A stretch of 64,000 bases of DNA, taken from Malania oleifera. Taxonomy: Eukaryota; Streptophyta; Magnoliopsida; Santalales; Ximeniaceae. The position numbers and the translations under genes were made by a program. Positions 58,380 through 64,000 of this stretch are shown piece after piece. Under the pieces are notes generated by a model that saw nothing but the letters and a program-made list of their open reading frames with translations, was not told where the DNA came from and ran no database searches. Numbering within the stretch: the first letter of the stretch is position 1; the number at the start of each line of letters is the position of its first letter. Location: contig NC_080423.1 in the NCBI RefSeq assembly GCF_029873635.1, forward strand, positions 109,261,087 through 109,325,086. Direction: 5' to 3'.

Positions 58380-58565
58380 AATTTCATAAATACAACATCG
58401 CACCGAAATCATTTCATAAATACGGCCTCGTGCTGAACATTTCATAAATACGGCCTCGCGCCGAAATCATCTTATATATACACGGCCTCGCGCCAGAATC
58501 ATTTCAGGTATATACAACCTCGCGCCGAAATCATTTTATATATACACGGCCTCGCGCCAGAATCA
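58380..58565 (-). repeat. Minisatellite in gypsy solo LTR
   Basis: About six units of 28-40 bp with core ACGGCCTCGCGCCGAAATCAT (plus strand) separated by 'tttcataaatac' or 'tttatatatac'. The units are CpG-rich within AT-rich surroundings. Confidence 0.9.
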
Positions 58566-61500
58566 TTTCATAAATATCATTCTGAAAATAGATCAATTAT
58601 CTTATATTTTCAACATCATTTGTACTGCAACATTTCATATTCCAGAAAACATGCTTCATTTGTAACAAAGTCATATCGTAATACATTTCATGTAAAGCAA
58701 TATTCATGCCACACATTTGGTGTATAAAGCCATACATTGTATTCTAAAATCATAATTTCTGACATCTCATACATATATATACATTTCAACATAATAGCAG
58801 TATTTTCCCAAACATGCATTTCCTTTGTAATATACATATATAATACATGCTTCTCTAAAAATAAATTTACTCATACATAATAATAATTTATATGAAAAAT
58901 AAATACTTTAGTTTATTCCCTTACCTGACTACTAAGAAAAGCCCTTATAAATTCTAGACTCACACCCATAGGATTTCTTGATCAATATCCTGAAAATGAA
59001 AACTCCCATTTCTAAACTTCAGTATTTTTATGCAAATATCATTTCCTGTAACTACAGTAGGACCAAATTTGGCATAAAAAGCCTTACCTCAACTTAGGGA
59101 TGATTTTCAATGGAGTTCCACCAATGATCCGCTCCGACAGATATGCAGAGAACTTCTCCAAGAGCGTCGTGGTGGCTTTAGATCGTCGATCCGGCAAAAA
59201 TTCGGCCCGAAATCGAAGGAAGAAGGGGAGGGAGCCGAAGGGAGAGAGAGAGAGTGAAATTTTTCTAATTTTTGACATTTAAATCCGGGTTTTTGATATT
59301 TATAGGACTGGATTCGTCGACGAGCCACGTCATCTTGTCGACGAGTCCTTTAATAATTTCATCGACGAAACCCACTCCTCGTTAACGAAATTTAGACTGC
59401 TCAAAACCTTTTTCGGTATTTCCTCGTTGACGAATCCTGTCTTCGTTGACGAGGTCTTCTTATACCCTTGTCGACGAATCCCCTGTGTTCGTCGATGAGG
59501 CCCTGATAATTTCCCTTTCCTCTTTATTTAAATTACATTATTATTATTATTCAGGTCATCACAAATTTCACCTGCAAAATCGGCATCTACAAATCCTTGG
59601 ATTTTCAAATTGCTTTTGCTGAAACATAGGCACTTATCAATAGTGCCGCGTAGAGATATCAAAATCCACTTCACTGCTTCCCAATTTGTCTTCCCTAGAT
59701 TTGACAGACAGCTCGCATTGCTTGGCTAATATCTAGTCTGGTACCAATCATAGCATACATTAGACTTGGTACCTTAGCCATGAAGTCTTTTTCTTCATCT
59801 GTCTGGGGAGACTGATCCTTAGAGAGACGGAAGTGACCTGCCAATGGTGTATTTACAGCTTTGACGCTGCTCATGTTGAACCTTTGTAAAACACAGCTGA
59901 TGTACTCTGACTGAGATAACCGCAACGTTCCTTGTTGCTTATTTCTAGAGATCCGCATCCTAAAAATTTGCTTTATAGGACCCAAGTCTTTCATATCAAA
60001 TTCCTCTGACAAATTCTGCTTCAATTTTTTGATCTCTTCTATATCTGATCCTGCAACTAGCATATCATCAACATATAATAGTAGGATAATATAGCTAGTA
60101 CGATACCTTTTGAAGTAACAATAGTGGTCAACATTGCACTTTTGAAAATTGTTCCTCTGCATACAGCTGCCAAATTTCTTGTACCACTATCTAGGAGCTT
60201 GTTTGAGTCTATACAAACTCTTTTTCAATTTGCATACAAGATTCTCTTTACCTTTTACTGAGAAATCTTCTGACTGTTGCATATAATTTCCTCATCAAGA
60301 TCACTGTGAAGAAATTCCGTCTTCACGTCCAACTGCTCAAGATGTAAACCCTCTAAGGGAACATTACTCAAAACAGATCTGATGATTGTCAGTTTGACAA
60401 CTGGTGCAAAAATATCAGTGTAGTCAATTCCTTCCTTCTGTTCGAAACCTTTGATTACTAACCGAGTTTTATACCTCTTGGATCCATCATGCTCTTCTTT
60501 GATCCTGTACACCCATTTGTTGTGAAGAGCCTTCTTATCATTGGGCAACTTAGATAGTTCCCATGTTTTGTTGGAGTTAAGAGACTTCATCTCGTCTTTC
60601 ATTGCAAGCTCCCACTTGCTCGAATCTCCTGCCTGACATGCTTCAACATAGCATTTGGGTTCTCCTCCATCTGTAAGAAGTAAATGATTCACATGCCTCC
60701 TGTTTGGTACATGTAGCCGAGAAGATCTCTTAAGCTCTGGTGCTGGAGTAGGAGGTGGTAGTGCAACAATCTGCTCCATATGTTCCTCTGCCGGAGGATT
60801 CTTGGGATTCTGCTAAGGATTCTCGGTGTTCCGCTGTCGTGTCTCTACACCTTCTAGGACACCATCCACATCTACAAAGGTTGTTTCAAACTCTGTAGAT
60901 TCTGTTGTGTGTTTATCTTTGTACATTACCTTTTCATCAAAAATCACATCTCTGTTTCTGATCGCCTTTTTGTTTTCATCATCCCAAATGCAATACTCAT
61001 ATTCATCTCCACCATAACCGATGAAGGCGCATTTTTGGGATTTCGGATCAAGCTTATTCTTGACATGATCATTGATATGTACATATGCAACACAACCAAA
61101 AACTTTCAAATTTGAAAGTTTTACTCTTAATTACTCCATACTTCTTTTGGTAGACTATAGTCCAATGGTATTGATGGACTTCTGTTAATCAAATAAGCTA
61201 CTATGTTGACTGCTTCTGCCCAAAACATCTTTGTCAAGCCTGACTGCATATGTATGCTTCTGGCTTTTTCTGTCAACGTTTTGTTCATCCGCTCGGTTAC
61301 GCCGTTGTGTTGAGACGTACCTGGCATAGTTCTTTCCATTCTAATACCATGCTCATAACAGAATTTCTTAAACTCGGTGTCAACATACTCACCACTGTTA
61401 TCTGTTCTCATCTTCTTGATTTTCAAACTAATTTCGTTTTCTACCATTGCTTTCCAAATTTTAAAAGCATAAAATAAAAAACATTAGATTTATATTTCAG

Positions 61501-61587
61501 GAAGTAAATTCATACATTCCGTGAATGATCATTGATAAATGTGACGAAGTAATGCTTCCCACCTGTGGACAAAACGGTTGTTGGTCC

Positions 61588-63534
61588 TATAGTAACCTGA
61601 CCCCGAGAAAAAAAAAATAAAATAAATAATAAATAAATAATATAAAATAAATAATATAAAATAAATAAACATAAAATAAATAAATAAATAAAGAGATATT
61701 TTGGAGAAGATATTTTGAAAAAAGATATTTTGAGATATTTATATATAAATATCTTGGAGGAGATATTTATTTAGATTACTTAAGGGCTAAGTTAGGTTTT
61801 ATTCTATAAATTCTCTCATTCTCTCTCTCTAAGATCCTTCGCCATTCATTGTCTGTTTCCAAAAACGGAGGGTATTGCATGGATCAGAAGAGGAAACTCT
61901 ACACTTTTAGTGGATCAGATCGTCATTTCGGAGAGTTTCGGGTTTTCCCAAGAATCAGGTAGGAATCTGATCCTAATTTTGATTGGATATTTGGATAGCA
62001 CTAGAAAACATAGTAAGGTTATGTTCTGTGGTTTTAGGTTTTCGGGATCTCGGGTTGTCGTTTTGGACCATTTTCGTACGAAGTTTTATTTCGAGTATAA
62101 GGTAAGGAGAATTTGATTACAACAGCTATTTTGGAAAACTAAATAGCTAAAAAGTTAGTTTATGTTATTGTATATGATTTAACTGCTTATTTGTAAAATT
62201 CTATCGAGTAGAAATGTCGTTTTGATAATTTTACGATTTTTGGTAAAAACGAGGATTTCGACGTGTGATCTCCAAATTTTACAAATATTGTTTATTTGTA
62301 TTTATACTATAGTAGGAGAGGCTCGAATCCTTTATTTATTCAGTTAAACTATTATATTGAATTTCTATCATTTAGCGGGTTTTTGAAGTAAACTTGTGTG
62401 ATATATGTTGAAATGGAAATGGATGGAATTTTCTATACTATTGATATAGAATATGGGAACGAAGTTCCAAATTTGTTATACTGAGAATGTGATAAACGGA
62501 GGCCGGTGATACACCAAGCTGAATCAGTAAACAAAGAGGGGTAAACTGATTGGAAAGATGCCAGTTTGAACCCAATACTATTATTTGAATTTGTGAAAAA
62601 TACTGGAACTGCACAGGTTATCATATATGTATAAATTGAATTTATGATACACGGTACCACAACTTGAGAGTCCTGGAAGGGTTGAAAAATACTTTCTTTG
62701 CAGAGTTGAAATAAACTACTGTTATATGATACAATGCGATATTGTAGCTAGATGTACACGTGCAACCACACGTACTAAACGATGTGGGTACCAAGATGGT
62801 CGGCTAGTAGGGTGAAACAATTGGCTAATATTGGGCTAATGGAGGCAGTCGGATCGTAAGTAAGTACTCGACAGTGCCTGCACGAACAGGGCATTGGACG
62901 AGTATCAATGCACAGCCCGGGCCACAAGATAAAATTGGTTATAGGGATATTTTGCTGTTGGTCATCTGATAAATCATAAAATGGTCGAAAGACATATGTG
63001 AGAATTTTGTAATATGAGTAATGATATAACGGATGCATTACTGTATTGAAAATATTTGATTTATATTCCAAATGTTGAATGAAAATGTGCATGTATGCAG
63101 TCACACACTGTTGTAACTCCTTCTTCCTTACTGAGAGGTGTCTCACCCTATCATACAACCTTTGTTTTCAGGTCCATCAGTGCGTCAGTCCTAATAGCTA
63201 AAAGGACTGGAAGATTGTTTTTGAACAGCTTACGTAAGCATCTAAATCATGTAGTAAATCTTAGATGAAGTTCCTTTTTGGAGGGTTGTAATAATGAGAA
63301 TTGTTCTAAGTCCGAAATATGTAAATTATGGATGTATTAGTGAACTCTGGTATAAGTCTAGTAGAAATCCCAATGGATGTTTATGTTTTTCCGCAACATT
63401 TACATCATTATTATGTATGTTTTATACTCGTATGTCCCTGTTTAGGGCGGGTTGTTTCCATATCTTGAACAGGTATAGATATTATGTAATGAAAGAGTGA
63501 CACTTGGGTCCGTATAAAGGGTCGGGTCGTTACA
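61588..63534 (+). mobile_element. Ty3/gypsy solo LTR inside the copia integrase
   Basis: 1,947 bp, ending GGGTCGGGTCGTTACA and starting with a degenerate TATAGTAACCTGACCCC. It is flanked by GGTCC (61583-61587 and 63535-63539). The related copia fragment at 47580-47590 has the uninterrupted text 'ttggtccctatacatttg', which confirms the insertion point. It contains an AAATA-rich microsatellite at 61608-61690 and 'tactgagaggtgtctcaccc' near 63128, as in the other gypsy LTRs. No coding region. Confidence 0.88.
61608..61690. repeat. AAATA/AAAT-rich microsatellite
   Basis: Irregular runs of AAATA and AATAAAT units close to the start of the solo LTR. Confidence 0.85.
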
Positions 63535-64000
63535 GGTCCCTATACATCTGAATGGACTAGTTCAAGTCTCTCTTTCTTTGGGGTACTGGTGTTTGTCTGG
63601 AAACTGACTCTCTTCTGTTTCCCAAATATGCAATCCTCACATGTGTCAATCTTTACCGACTGTAAATCACTCAACTTACTCTTTGAGTGCATCACCCTGA
63701 GTCTCTTCTCACTCAGGTGTCTGAGTCATTGATGCCATATGTTGCTATCATAATTTCCTGTAGCAACTGTAATAGACATGCATGCATTAGGAGTTACATA
63801 AAGAGTACCACTTTTCTTACCTCGTGCAATTGTCAATGCACCCTTCGAAATCTTCCATTCATCACCAAAGAAAGTTGTGTTATATCCTTCTGCCAATTGA
63901 TAAATTGAGATCAAGTTCTTCCTCAGGTCTATAATATATCTGACATCTCTTAGCTTCCATACTGACCCGTTCATCTTGATCTTCACTGTCCTCCCTTTTC

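Larger units (their letters stand above)
57057..59563 (-). mobile_element. Ty3/gypsy solo LTR inside the copia RNase H
   Basis: On the minus strand it runs TGTGATGACC...CGTCGTTACA, flanked by the 5-bp duplication AATTT (57052-57056 and 59564-59568). It contains TCGTCGACGA-type palindromes (59315-59495), a CpG-rich minisatellite (58380-58565) and the 'tgagaagtgtctcac'-like block common to the gypsy LTRs here. No internal coding region, so a solo LTR. About 2.1 kb without the nested element at 57074-57493. Confidence 0.88.
56165..64000 (-). mobile_element. Ty1/copia (Tork/Tnt1-like) element, minus strand, runs off the window
   Basis: The 3' LTR is 56165-56559 (TGTTGTAAC...TTCTAACA on the minus strand), preceded by the polypurine tract CCAAGTGGGAGAT. 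RNase H lies at 56620-57050 and continues at 59569-59640. Reverse transcriptase is at 59690-60780 (YIILLLYVDDMLVAGSD, KWVYRIKEEHDGSKRYK). Integrase lies at 60810-61580 (MPGTSQHNGVTERMN, KKMRTDNSGEY) and the GAG-pre-integrase region at 63540-64000 (DVRYIIDLRKNLISIYQL). The protease, gag and 5' LTR lie beyond 64000. It is split by solo LTRs at 57057-59563 and 61588-63534. Several breaks; inactive. Confidence 0.88.

Noticed and set aside
62433-63158. Minus-strand frames of 75 and 127 codons
   Set aside because: They lie within the gypsy solo LTR 61588-63534 and have no recognisable domain.

Overview
This is a stretch of a plant nuclear genome, almost certainly a eudicot. It shows spliced host genes with GT..AG introns, a group IIc WRKY gene, a plant-type SUMO E1 small subunit, and dense nested LTR retrotransposons with tRNA-iMet or tRNA-Arg primer sites. 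The species cannot be named from the sequence alone. About 70-75% of the window is transposon-derived.

Layout. 1-9,798: a broken Ty3/gypsy element (Tekay/Del-like) with unlike LTRs at its two ends; the right LTR holds a 2.0 kb solo LTR. 9,799-14,094: remnants, namely a minus-strand gypsy LTR piece, a long Tat/Ogre-type LTR piece, and the 3' end of a Ty1/copia element. 14,095-38,466: promoter and ten exons of SAE1, the small subunit of the SUMO-activating enzyme, with an intact 324-codon frame. Its fifth intron is 17.1 kb. That intron holds a glucan phosphorylase pseudogene, two oppositely oriented partial Ogre-like elements that form a very large inverted repeat, and RTE-clade LINE copies. 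Introns 6 and 8 hold a short RTE copy and a complete TRIM. 38,467-42,216: AT-rich spacer with two MITE-like DNA elements. 42,217-42,924: a single-exon gene for a 235-residue protein with a C-terminal membrane anchor. 43,601-44,656: a two-exon WRKY gene on the minus strand.

45,543-64,000 is a nest of retroelements. A copia element (plus strand, LTRs ending 49,438 and 55,426) carries in its 5' LTR a minus-strand array of TRIM LTRs. One TRIM unit has a 1.8 kb piece of another copia family between its primer site and polypurine tract. A local inversion has flipped one edge of this array. From 56,165 to beyond the window end lies a second copia element (minus strand, Tork/Tnt1-like). It is split by two gypsy solo LTRs, one of which contains a third solo LTR, and each of the three has a 5-bp target-site duplication.

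The three host genes show no functional link to one another: SUMO conjugation, an unknown membrane protein, and a transcription factor. No operon-like or new host system is visible. The most interesting objects are structural: the intronic inverted repeat, which could give double-stranded RNA, and the TRIM/copia chimera.
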